Below are positions 50,049-61,400 of a DNA stretch of 64,000 bases, piece by piece. The stretch covers positions 218,086,373 to 218,150,372 of the forward strand of contig CP136061.1 of NCBI GenBank assembly GCA_032622095.1. The letters run 5' to 3'. A program made the position numbers and the translations under genes. The notes beneath the pieces were generated by a model. The model ran no database searches. It saw only the letters and a program-made list of their open reading frames with translations, and was not told the origin of the DNA. Origin of the DNA: Siphonodentalium dalli (lineage: Eukaryota > Mollusca > Scaphopoda > Gadilida > Siphonodentaliidae). Every line of letters starts with the position of its first letter. Position 1 is the first letter of the stretch.

Positions 50049-50412
50049 CACCTACTATCGATGAATATTATATATCACGTGATTTTATCGCGTTCTGATG
50101 GCTCCACACTGCATGCTATACTATTTTGCCAGAGCACCCCAGTAGCTGGACTACTCACATACTATTCTGTTTCTATTTCTAGTAGCAAAATAAATAGCAC
50201 ACTCGGATTGACACCTGAACACACGGTCAATTTGAAACTATATTGACGTTACCTGTTGTAATATCGGATAGCATTAGTCTCTCAGCCATGCATTATCTAT
50301 ATAATATTCACGCGTGACTATATATATTATTGTTTTCTATTTATATTAACATACTCGTTTGCGCAATCGGACTGACACTTAAACAAACGGCCAATTTAAA
50401 ACTACCGTGTTA
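50049..50412 (+). repeat. Dispersed repeat family H, copy 1
   Basis: Collinear with 54150-54395. Shared are TCGCGTTCTGAT, 'cccagtagc', 'cacctgaacacacggtcaat' and 'ctgaaactat'. A second partial unit follows at about 50330-50412. Confidence 0.65.
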
Positions 50413-51368
50413 TGTTACTCCCTTTTCCGTTTTAATTAGCTTCTCATGTTTTGACGAAATACCTCTCATAACTATCGATTTATAGAAATAACACCATAGC
50501 TCCACGAAGAGTTGGTTGCCACGAATAACTTAGTTATACTCCCCCCTGATTGTCGTAAATTGTAAAATCTGAGACCGATTTCCAAAATTCGCGGCAAATA
50601 CAAATATGACAAAATCAGACAGAAATTTTGTGCGAATTCACACCAGTGTTCCATATAATAAAATAATGAAAGCATGTCTTGTCGTTCACACATGCCAACT
50701 CCAAGCCAAGTATTATCTATATGAAACATGCCACGAATATATCGTTAGTATACATGATATTCATACTTTTTCGAAGCCAGATTTTGACGTCAATGTGGCT
50801 ATCCGGAATCAGGTTCAGCCGATGTCTTGTGAAAGTATAAGCCAATGATTGGATACAATTAAAAAGGTTATGCCCCGAAAATATGGCCTATAATAGCCAA
50901 ACTACAACGGCAAGTTTTGACAACAATGAAATTATATTTGTTATAGTGTGAGCTACACTAATTTTGCAGTAGTCAACTTTAGTTAGTTAGTTGGAGTTCA
51001 CATCCAACAGCTATGGTCATATCGCGACAGAAGAGGTGACATAAGTTGAGGCTTTGTTTCAGATTTCTAGTACTTCAGGCAGTGACTATCATAGTCCTTT
51101 TCTTTACTCCATGCATGTTTCAAGTCTTAAAATTGTAAACATATGCCATTATTCCCACCCGTGGGCCAAGCGAGAGAGTCCACTTTAATTTCCTAGCTTT
51201 CCTACCAAACTTTTTGAGAAATCTGTGTGTGCCTGGCGGTTGTATTTGATCTTCCTGAACTTCCAAGTTCATATAACTTCATAACTTAGTAAAGCGATTA
51301 CTTCTATGTGTGTTAATTATTGTTCTGAGTAAGCTTAATTAACTCAACCAGTTCCGTTCATTTGGAAA
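50413..51368. other. Unassigned DNA
   Basis: No gene seen. 50672-50720 (GCATGTCTTGTCGTT ... CAACTCCAAGCC) is a short relative of the hairpin at 55131-55237. Confidence 0.4.
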
Positions 51369-51458
51369 CGGGCCCACTCGCCCCAGGGCCAGCTCGCCCC
51401 AGTCGACCTGGGCCAGCTCGCCCCGAGCCAGCTCGCCCCGGGCCAGCTCGCCCCAAGG
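51369..51458. repeat. GC-rich minisatellite, GGGCCAGCTCGCCCC unit
   Basis: About five copies of a 15-17 base unit, clearly GC-rich against AT-rich flanks. Just downstream (51520-51595) are several loose copies of TCAAGTGATACC / TCAACTGATACCCAA. Confidence 0.85.
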
Positions 51459-51955
51459 GATAATGTCTTATTTAAGTTGTCGTTTTGGGGTCGTTTTGCT
51501 TGCTTTCTCTGACTTACAGTCAAGTGATACCCGAGTCAAGTGATACCATACAAAGTTATACCCAAATCGGTCAACTGATACCCAAGATGTGTATCATTGA
51601 ATTTGGAATGTTGAATTAAATATACACACATTCGAGATCATTATTTGTCCGAACGTCATGTCGGAATATACTCCATTCCTCGATCGAAAATGTGCTTGAG
51701 TCGAGCCACTGCCGTTGTATATAGTCGCAGATACAACGGAACATATTTGTGGTTATGATGTCAGATAGAGAAACTTTAATATCCAGAATGTGAAAACAGT
51801 TCATTATTGTTATTTATGAATTCGCCGGTTCGTCGTTCAAACCAACTAGCCAAGTTTATATTTCGAAACTGGTTGCTGGGAGAACGTCAATCAGTCGAAG
51901 TGACTTTGCGAAAAAAATTAGCATATGTAGCCATTATAAATTTAAACGTATATAA

Positions 51956-52330
51956 TTAAAGACATAGTATGGACTTGTTCGGGTGCGTGGAATTGATAAG
52001 TTATTACTCGGGGGCTATGCCAACATGGGGAATGAAGCATTCTACTAACATCGCCGAAAATTTCAAAGAAATCTACCACACCACTCCATAGAAAACATCG
52101 TCTGAACTACGCCCAATTGTAAATATTTACATCTCGATTCGGGACGCAACTGTCGGCGATAATCTATCACAAATGATTTCGCCATCGAGACTCATTTCAT
52201 TTAATTAATATATAAGAATGACGGTGTGTATCGTCAATCTGGATTAATATCCGTAAAAAATAACTACTTTTAGTAAGATTATTCTCAATTTATATTTGAT
52301 CACCTTATCGGGGTGTTTCACATCACTTAC
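51956..52330 (+). repeat. Dispersed repeat family E, copy 3 (longest)
   Basis: It starts TTAAAGACATAGTATGGACT and runs through CTACGCCCAATTG to GTTTCACATCACTT. It overlaps copies at 28414 and 34847 (inverted). Confidence 0.75.
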
Positions 52331-53002
52331 TAAACAATTGTAGTAATTTTACAAAAAAGCCACGTGCACTATTGGTGGTTTCGACGTCACTATATATGCC
52401 ACTTAATATCCAAACTTAGCTCATCAATATGCATCTATTGTCATCAGCGCCAGGATATATATTTCTGCCTCGCTTATCCAAAGCAAGTTTAAGAGAGTAA
52501 AATAAAATGAAATAAATTAATCTAATCTAATGGTTAATTTCCACCGATAAAATAGACATCACTATCCCAGACGGGAACAAGAGATTTGCTCTGGTCTCGC
52601 GAGAAAGTCCGAATCGTCCTAGCTCGTTCAGTTGTATATTGGCAACAAACTCCATACATTCTATTTTTACATATCGTCGCGGAACTGTATTTACTACTAT
52701 TTAATCACCTATTATCTTGTTTTGACCACCAATTTTTTTTTTAAGTTTGCAATAATGGTAATTCTTTCGGTATTGATAAGAACAAAATGAACTGAGCTAG
52801 ACATAGACAAATTTAATCCTAAAACATAAGAACTCAAAACACGTAAGAATTCATTACCAATTAATGTCATTATGGCAGTGGTATCTCAGCGGAGCGATGG
52901 GAGATAATTCTGCCTGGAGTTTGTATTGGCAATGAAGCTGTGTGGTAAATGTTACATCGTAAGTCATTCTATATATATTGCAGTTTTGTGATGGTTCAGG
53001 AT
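52331..53002. other. Unassigned DNA
   Basis: No gene or repeat recognised. Confidence 0.4.
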
Positions 53003-53620
53003 ATGGCCCTGCGAATCGATTCGATGCTATTCGGAATCTTTCGCCTGATTCGATTCGATTCGAAATCTGCTGTTCTGATTCGAATTGTATCGAATCACTG
53101 TCATCAGTTGTATTCTCATCACGGCAACGGACAATACTGGTTTTTCGCGAAGATAGCTTATGATACAACGAAAGACCACACATTACAAACACTGTTGTAG
53201 ACTGAGATATACTATATAGACCGCCGAAGCATTGCACGATTAATGAAGCCGATCCAGCAAAATTCCATATATATGTCGAACTTCAGTTACCTGAATGGTT
53301 AATGACTTCATTATTGCTTATGATACCATTTCGATATTCTAAGCAGAGATCGCCACAAAGAATGCGCACTTAATTGGTTAAATGCAAATTTGATCCATTT
53401 ATGTATAATATTTACATTATATATCGACAATCAGTTATCGTCGTTACAAAGTTAGTAATTGATACCGGTACGGCCACTCAGTCAAGTTATATCTACACTT
53501 TCACTATTGATACGTCTGATGTAATGATTCGATTTGAGATTCGATGCGATTCGGAATCATTTGGCTGATTCGATTCGAGATTCGATTCGAAATGAAAATG
53601 CCCGATTCGCAGGGCCCTAA
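53003..53620. mobile_element. hAT-like non-autonomous element with GATTCGA-rich ends
   Basis: ATGGCCCTGCGAATCG at the left mirrors CGATTCGCAGGGCCCTAA at the right. The ends are rich in ATTCGATTCGA-type repeats. The flanks TTCAGGAT (52995-53002) and TTCAGGAA (53621-53628) match at 7 of 8 bases, and 8-bp duplications are characteristic of hAT elements. Open frames here (52854-53237 minus, 52949-53200 plus) overlap on both strands and are not supported. Confidence 0.75.
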
Positions 53621-53628
53621 TTCAGGAA

Positions 53629-54149
53629 TGATTTATTTTTATTATTTGGTGTACTGGAACCGTATCATCATGAACAAATCATGCAAAATTGTAGATATCT
53701 TGAATGCGTTTAAATTTCCAGAACGAACAGAAGCTGCAGAAGTGCCGTTTTACCGAAATCTTAATTTTATATCACAACTCGGAAATATCGAGTGATCGTA
53801 TATTATCATCTAATCACTAAAAATCAAGCCATGTAAATATAACGCCTTTGTTTTTGGAGGCACCTATAGTGTAAACGCATTCTGAAGATGAAACACTGAG
53901 TATAACGTATACCTAGACCTGTGTTATTCTTCTGTAAAATAACTGAGAAAAAATCCCCAGTGAACAATTGTGTCACAATTTGACAATTAGCCGCTCTTCT
54001 ATAAGGCATATATAAGGCAGCTGAAATTGAAAAATTTATGACAAGTGGTGCAAATATTAACTTAATGCATATTGCGTTGTGTTTACTTGGTTATGTTCAC
54101 ATCATGTTGAACCAACTATCCTTCCAGATAGTATTCATATTATTTCCCG
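53629..54149. other. Unassigned DNA
   Basis: No gene or repeat recognised. Confidence 0.4.
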
Positions 54150-54395
54150 CTCGTATATAACCGAATATTATATCTCACGCAACTTTCTCGCGTTCTGATT
54201 GGCTGCCTACTGCCATACTATTTTATGATAGTTCCCAGTAGCCAACCTACTCACCTACTATTCTTGTTCTATTTATAGTAACATAATTTGTGTTTGCACA
54301 ATCGTATTGCCACCTGAACACACGGTCAATCTGAAACTATCCTATGTGTTTCCTGCGTTACACGTAGTTTTTGCTATATCGGTATATCATTAGAC
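54150..54395 (+). repeat. Dispersed repeat family H, copy 2
   Basis: See the copy at 50049. This copy includes TCGCGTTCTGATTGGCT, which contains a CCAAT-box complement. Confidence 0.65.
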
Positions 54396-54853
54396 TTCGA
54401 GAAAGACTGATTTCTCGGTAGGTAATCGCATTCGGTCCGGTTTGACGAAGGGCGATCCTCGTTTTCAAATACGCATGATAATTGTAGACACTTCCGTGTT
54501 GAAATCCAGAAAACACGCTTCGATGCAAGATCAAATTTTCTCGATTATATACTGTAAATTCGTTATGGTGAGTTAATAAACGTATATACATGTGTAATAT
54601 AATCGTCACTTTATTTATCTCTGGCTCAGTTGGGTGTTAACGCAAGATTTTGCTCATGTCTCCTCGAATTTAATTTGTTTTCTCCGATGATATTTTCGTA
54701 ACTAAATTCTTTCAAGATCGATTTTGTAGCCGGAATTAACTATGTGCATACTGAGACACTGTTTACTTTACTTACCGGCTGCTATCAGCTACTTCAATTA
54801 TTTAGTTTGCCTGTCGAAATGAGTGATCATAGATTTGCAGAAGATAATCCAAA

Positions 54854-55112
54854 TGACAACAAAACACACACAAAAAAAACAAAAACAAACAACAACAACA
54901 CCACCACCAAAAACACAACAAAAAACACAATAACAAACACAACAAAAAACACAACAACACCACCACCAAAAACACAACAAAATACAAAACAAAAACACAA
55001 CAAAAAACACAACACCACCACCAAAAACACAACAAAAAACACAATAACAAACACAACAATACCAGCACCAAAAACACGACAAAAACACAACAAAAAAGAC
55101 ACAATAAAAAAT
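54854..55112 (+). repeat. A/C-rich low-complexity tract
   Basis: Irregular AACACAACAAAAAACACAA repeats with no T apart from a few ATA/AAT. It creates long Asn/Thr/Lys frames on the plus strand and Cys/Val/Phe frames on the minus strand, all artefacts of composition. Confidence 0.95.
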
Positions 55113-55130
55113 GTTCGATATAATATAATA

Positions 55131-55237
55131 AATAATGCATGACTTGTCGTTGACTATGCAAAAATAGTGGTCCTTGATGAGGAATTCTCCTCGAGGACCA
55201 CTATTTTGGCATAGTCAACTCCAAGCCATGCATTATC
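55131..55237. repeat. 107-bp hairpin
   Basis: The left arm (ATAATGCATGACTTG ... GTTGACTATGC ... AATAGTGGTCCT) pairs with the right arm (AGGACCACTATT ... GCATAGTCAAC ... CATGCATTAT). The loop contains GAGGAATTCTCCTC, itself nearly palindromic. Confidence 0.85.
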
Positions 55238-56466
55238 TATATATTAATGGGGAGATAACCGACTTGACCGAGAGATAGGTCACATGCATCAAAATTTGCA
55301 GTTTTGGTCGTTGTTATGACTCGAACAATTGAATTTACATTATTATCAATTTCTTTGGGATCACAGATTAATCGAACTATCACCTAGATAGCTCAAAAAT
55401 TGAGTTTTTACCTGTCAGAATTTGCATATTTTTTTTAATCAGAAGGAACCGTAAAAAAAATAATTCCTGACCATCACAAACTTCCGATGTAACAATTCCT
55501 ACACAATGCATGGTAAAGGTAAACGTCTGAGCAATCGAGAGCCCACGATATAGAGTGCAGATAGCTACTTCGATCGAAGAAAATCGTATGCCTGCATGGA
55601 GTATCTATATCGACGCTAATTTACCCTTCGATATTGATAATAATTGAACATTTTCAATCAGATACAATGCTCATAGAGTACTAAATAACACTTGTAAGGC
55701 CACGTGGTAATTAAATTTTGATTGATTTTAGACGTTGAGATGCACCGCCCCGAGTCAAACAAACTGTTCGCCGTCGGTTATAACGGATTAGCCGTCAAAA
55801 TAGCGTTATCGGTAGTCCATCTGAAGCACGCGTCCCTGTCAAAAAGATGATAAATATGACAAAATACCCAAAGGATGCAAATTTGCCGTACTTTGCACAT
55901 GCCGTACAACCTCACAGAAGTTGTCGACGAACTTCAAAGGACAACAGCAGTTATCAAACATCACGCATTTGAACAGAACATTATTTATAGTCTGATTTTG
56001 TATATACCCTGAATAAAAAAAAAACTTCAAAACAATTCGAGGAAACAGACACTGATCTATCTATTCGTCACTGAGAAGAAATCTCAAGAGAATGGGCCGG
56101 AGATTTGTTGGGTACACATATTAATGGAAACCGAGAGACACCATCAAAGTTCACTTTAATGTGTGATATAGTCTGACATAAGCTGTAAAATGATCACGAA
56201 CATCGCAAGGAATAAAGCGTCCGTAATCGTCGTGCAGGAAGTGCGACTAGTGCGTTGTCTATCTGTGAATCTAAGTAGACTATCACAATAACGATAAGTT
56301 ATCGAGAGATCAACCCGGGGGATTTAAATATGGCTAAGAAATTGTCACTCGATCTTTGCTCTTTCGTTCCCCATATACCGCCATCGTCACAATCGTTGTG
56401 AACACCATCACCCAACATCATAATCATCACCGGTGAGTCGGTTTGAACATAATTTTCATGTTGAGG
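55238..56466. other. Unassigned DNA
   Basis: No gene or repeat recognised. Confidence 0.4.
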
Positions 56467-56866
56467 TTAACCCTTTACCCAACAGAACGGCCCTGTGCCA
56501 ATGCATTCTCTTATATATGCGAGTCGACCATAGGTCGCCTCGCATATATAAGAGAATGCATTGGCTTAACACATTAAAAATTATAAAATTGTTAAAGAAT
56601 GTAAGAAAAAATGGTAAAAAGTGTTAAAAAAAGATTTTTTTTAGGCCAATGCATTCTCTTATATATGCGAGGCGACCTATGGTCGACTCGCATATATAAG
56701 AGAATGCATTGGCACAGGGCATAACTGTAACCATCACAATGTGGTCAAGGAGCCGGTTCCAATGATATCCATATTTGTATGGTTCTCTTGAGACAGACCG
56801 AAGATATTTTAGGCTGTTGAAGCTTTATTTGGCCGGTTTTGGCCGTTTTGTTGGGTAAAGGGTTAA
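56467..56866. mobile_element. TTAA-bounded element (family F) with nested palindromes
   Basis: Outer TIRs are TTAACCCTTTACCCAACA (56467 onward) and its mirror ending GGGTAAAGGGTTAA (56866). Inside, two 69-base palindromes (56497-56565 and 56645-56713) each fold on themselves as GCCAATGCATTCTCTTATAT paired with its complement. The two are also exact reverse complements of each other over about 76 bases, around a 79-base AT-rich spacer. The ends TTAACCCTTT resemble piggyBac termini. Confidence 0.85.
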
Positions 56867-56910
56867 ATGTCTGTCATGAATATTTGAACAAAGTGAAGAC
56901 TTAATGTAAT

Positions 56911-57450
56911 TAAACCCCCGTCACGAAGTTATGGGGTACGCTGGAATAAGCGTGTCCGCCCGTCCGTGGACGCAAATTTGTTGGCGCTTATATTACATCG
57001 GTCAATTTGGTCAACTTGGCACATATATTTAGTACCATCCATGGGAACCTGTTGAACTGCGATTATGATGTATATACGACTTATTAGTGGAGTTTTTTTC
57101 CCCATTTTTCAACTTAGAAATATGTTTGCATCCCTGTAATTTTGTCCAAGCTTGTATTACTTCATTTATTGGTCAAATTTTTATGAAACTTGGCACAGTT
57201 TATTTTTAAAACAAGTTGATACCTTATTTGTTCGTAAATACTCAGTAGCTTTCTATAGCATTCTGACCAAAGTTTCCAGTAGGAGGTTCATATACATCTT
57301 GGAGAATCCTTCGACTGGCAACTTTGGTCAGAATGTTGGAGCAAACAACTCTGAGTTTGGACACAAATGTGGTATCAGCTTGTTTGAAAAATAGTATAGC
57401 ATATGCTCGTAACTGCCAAAATACTATGTAATATACCATTATCATGGTAT
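56911..57450. repeat. GTCCGCCCGTCCGTGG-headed repeat with ~95-bp inverted arms
   Basis: The head at 56955-56980 resembles those at 8261 and 19791. At 57203-57392 an imperfect palindrome pairs CATTCTGACCAAAGTT with AACTTTGGTCAGAATG and 'acaagttgatacc' with 'ggtatcagcttgt'. No coding. Confidence 0.6.
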
Positions 57451-57763
57451 ATTACTCTTTTCCTCGTTCCTGGTCACATTGACTCTCTTCCTGACAAACA
57501 AGGTCAGAAATCAATTACCGCAGATTCATTACTGATGGCTACTTGATAGAGGTGTCGGTTTCTGGTATTACCGGTGATTCCAATCATTGCTATGCAACAT
57601 GTACCCGTTACTCGACAATGATTAGAGATAGACGGTCATCTGACACCGCAAACAAAAACGTTACGCCATGAGTCACACAAGAGATTTTTTGCAAGAGAAT
57701 ATCGACATAGACATATTCAATTACTATCAATAGGTATCGTAAGGGATACTGCACAACCACCGA
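57451..57763. other. Unassigned DNA
   Basis: No gene or repeat recognised. In particular I see no 5' half of the LINE that starts at 63031. Confidence 0.4.
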
Positions 57764-58145
57764 CCCCATTTTGTTTGGCTAGACCCATGAGTGCATAAAA
57801 GTCACTAAGGGGAAAAATCGTGCACTTTGTGATAAAAGCGTCAAACTTTGCATACATGTAGGTTGGTGTGTAACCCCCCCCCCCCCTTGTTGCCAACGTT
57901 TTGGCCCCCGGATGGGGGCCATCTTGGATTTTCAAAATGGCTACCATGAAATTTCCTAAAATGTCTTTTATGGGTTGATACAAACAAAATTGAGGTGTTT
58001 TCGGATATGTTATGGTGTGATTGTAATCAGAACACATTATATTGACATTTAAAAAAACATTTATCACCATTTAAACCAATTTAATGCAGAAAATTTCAGT
58101 TTATATCTCAATTTTTTTTTAAACCTCAATTTTTCTCTAAATTCC
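57764..58145 (+). repeat. Left long TIR (~380 bp)
   Basis: It contains CGTGCACTTTGTGATAAAAG, a C-run, TTGTTGCCAACG, GCCATCTTGGATTTTCAAAA, 'tgaaatttcctaaaatgtct', 'attgaggtgtttt' and 'tttatatctcaattttt', in the same order as the right copy. A 117-codon minus-strand frame (57717-58070) lies in it but has no motif. Confidence 0.8.
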
Positions 58146-58447
58146 AGCTGTAAATTCTCAAAATTTTCTCCAAAAAAGTGACAAACATAAACATTTTACG
58201 TACTGTTTGTTGAAGCAAGTACATCACAACATCTTTAGTTACAAACCTACTTTACTAAGAATTTAAGAATAGATACAATCATTGCCATTGACTTATTTTT
58301 ATTTGGCGAATTTTCTCAATAATTGTGCATAGTTTTTCTAAAAATATCTATATCAGTCATCAATTATTTGACATTTATACATCATGTATTGTTTGTTACC
58401 AATGGCATAATCTATAGTAACACAATTGTATAATACAAACCACAACA

Positions 58448-61400
58448 TCACTGTTCACAATCACGATCACCACCACATAAGCATAGTTCAGTGCATTTAA
58501 GCTGTGACGCATTACACTTGCATCGACCACTCTTGCATCCCTTCTTGCAACCACATCAGTTCATAGCATGATGAGGCAGCTTCTGGTAGTTTAATCCAAA
58601 ATGGCTTATATCCCACATCAGTTAGACACCAACCCCATTCGCTAGGATTTGGCAATACTGGTGCAGGCAGTAGAGCGTTCGACCATACAAATCCTGCTTG
58701 ATATGTTGCACGTCGGATATGCTGTTCCGATGCTGCTGCAGTTGGTGGTATATGTTCAATGGGTTTATTCCCCTGAGAAAAGAGAATTCTACGAGCCTCA
58801 TCGACGTTCTCTGCCATACACACTTTACTGTACAAGAAGAGCACAAACTGTTGAATCATCTTAATGTTTTCTTTACTCAGTTCGGCTGGTTGAGAAAGTA
58901 AACATATGAAGACAGTCGTTATTTCCGGATATGTTTCCCATGTCGACCAGGCTGATTTTTTGCCACGAGAGAGGAAGAATGGTGTCGTATCACATCCTGT
59001 CAATGCGTGGAACATCGGAAGGGCTTCCGCTTTATTACCAAGATTGTCCACTATTTAATGGACAGGATAGTGCTTGATGTTGATTCCAGTTCCGAATTCA
59101 ATCCATAGTTCTTCTATAAGTTAAGATATTGAAAAAGACATACAGCTAGAACAACAACGGTGTCTACTGTGCTGATGCTAACCTTCTTTATTCCTGTATC
59201 ATCACAGTGAGCTGCATGCAGAAGAATCCTAGTGTCGGCCTCTTCGTGTGTAAACGGCTAAAGCAATCTAAATCGGAGAGTTGTTTCGATTGTGCGGTTA
59301 CCACCATTTGCTCCTTTGTACTCACTAACATCTTACTATCCGATCCTAGTATGGACGACTGGATACATTCGGAAAGAAAGTGGAAAAGCTCCCGCTTGTT
59401 GGAATTGATTCGCAGAAAACTTGCCAAATTTGTTGGCATTGGTCCATTTGGCGTTACTCTTTGCTTTTGAATCGAACAATAATTGGACCTGTGTTCTCTT
59501 GTGGATTCTTTCAGGCTGTTCTCAATTTATCTGTCCCAAACCACGTTGACTCTGCTTACATATTTCAAATGTGCGCGGACATACGGCAGGAATACATTGT
59601 TGGCATCATCGGCAAATGTTCGTGAACGTCCAGGTTTCAGCATGTGGATGGCAGCTGCTCCATCGAATATCTTGGCGTCAATGACCGGGGTCTCCTGGGC
59701 TGGTGACAAATCAAAATCAAGACACGGAAGAAGGTGAGACTTTCCGCGTTGACGTAGATTCCCCATGTCAGATAATGATGGTGGATATGGCTGGTTTTCA
59801 TGTGAAAAGAAATTCACAAGACCTCCCTGTCTTGCCTGGCATGCAATGTATAGTCGAGAAAACAAAGTGCAGTTGGTCCTCAGTGAGAGCACTTGTTCCT
59901 TATGTTTACTTTTCTTCTTTGCTGTAGCTTTGTTGAAGAGTCGTAATTTGTTTCGTGGAATGGATTCTGTGATGGCATGATTGTCAGAATCCTGCAAGCA
60001 GATGTCGATAAATTGCTGACATATGTCCATTCCGATATTTTCAACTTCCTTTACCGAATTCACGACATCTTTGTTCATCATCACCTGCGTGTCCAAACAT
60101 CTTTGGCAAAGCGGTTCTGTGTCGATGCATTTTGTTCATGGTGTCTATATTCGGTTCTAATGTTGTTTCCCCCTCATACTCCTTTATTAATCGGCATATT
60201 TCCGGGCCAGCGACCATCCACCTTTCCAAAGCATTCTCATTCTCTGTTAGTCCAATCGCACCACCGTCTCCTTTTACAATCTTGTTTATTTGCTCATGGC
60301 ATTGATCCACAGACAACAAGTTTCCCGGCCATAAATTCTTTGTTGATCTCTGCATGTTTTTCCTTCAAGGTGACCATGTCCCGAACATGGATGGGAAGCC
60401 ACCGGCTATAGTGTGTGTGGTCGAGAGCAAACATCCATGGGAGGAATTTCTTCAAAATCTCTACATATAATTTAAAGTCAGCATCCCTTATCGATCTGAT
60501 AAATTGCAAATGCATTACCTCCAATTCGATGACTCGTGCCCAGTACAAGAACTGTGGCTGTGCACAGCACTGCTTGATGTTCCATTCTGTAAACGGCATA
60601 GGACTTTCACCTTCTTGTAGAGTGTCCATGTAGGTTTGGTATGCTTCGTTTCGTAGAATGGAAAAGCTGACTGCGGTGACCTGATGAGCATATCTGGAGC
60701 GTGTTACCTAGGAACCAGACAGTAGTGCATCCGCTCTACCGGAAGTGGTAATGTCAGCTTTAACTAACATTGTAGTCCAACCACTCCCATTCAACCAGTC
60801 ACCTAGTAACGACACCAGGTTCATTTCGATGTGGAGTCCTCCCATCATCACAGGGATCTTGTCTTCACCAAGACGCTCCGGCCATGTCCATTGTACTTGT
60901 TTTGCAAGTGCATACAGTGGCTGATCAAATACTATAACAGGAACCTGTGGTGGATTTAGATATATTGTAGCATTCGTGACAATGGACATCCCATGTTTTA
61001 TCATTGGGATTGATGTCGAACTTTCTTGGAACATCGGAAGTAATGCAGTTAGTGCTTGGGGTCCCATGTATGGTAAGTTCTGACTAGCATGGTATGCTGC
61101 CCAAGACAGATAATCCTCCGACGCTCGGACTGATTCCTTAATTAACACCTGCGCTTGGTCGATCCATTCCTGTTCTCGTTTCACGTCTTGGTCAACCATG
61201 TCATGGTTTACCTTGTAGTCGAACTTCTGTGAAGGTGCAACTGTTTTCCGAGTTTTGCATACTGCAGGTACCACTGTATAATACGACGGTAGTGGTCGAA
61301 GAAACTTCCCGTCCTTTGAACTCTGATCATCTTGTTGGACAGGAGGCTGTCTGTCGTCTTCTGTTATGCTGCTGGAGGGAAACTGTGTTAGTGTAATCGC

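Noticed and set aside
52854-53237. 127-codon minus-strand frame with overlapping plus-strand frames
   Set aside because: Overlaps the end of the hAT-like element and its GATTCGA repeats; both strands open.
54744-55161. Several overlapping 90-130 codon frames on both strands
   Set aside because: They come from the A/C-rich low-complexity tract and have Asn/Thr or Cys/Val/Phe composition.
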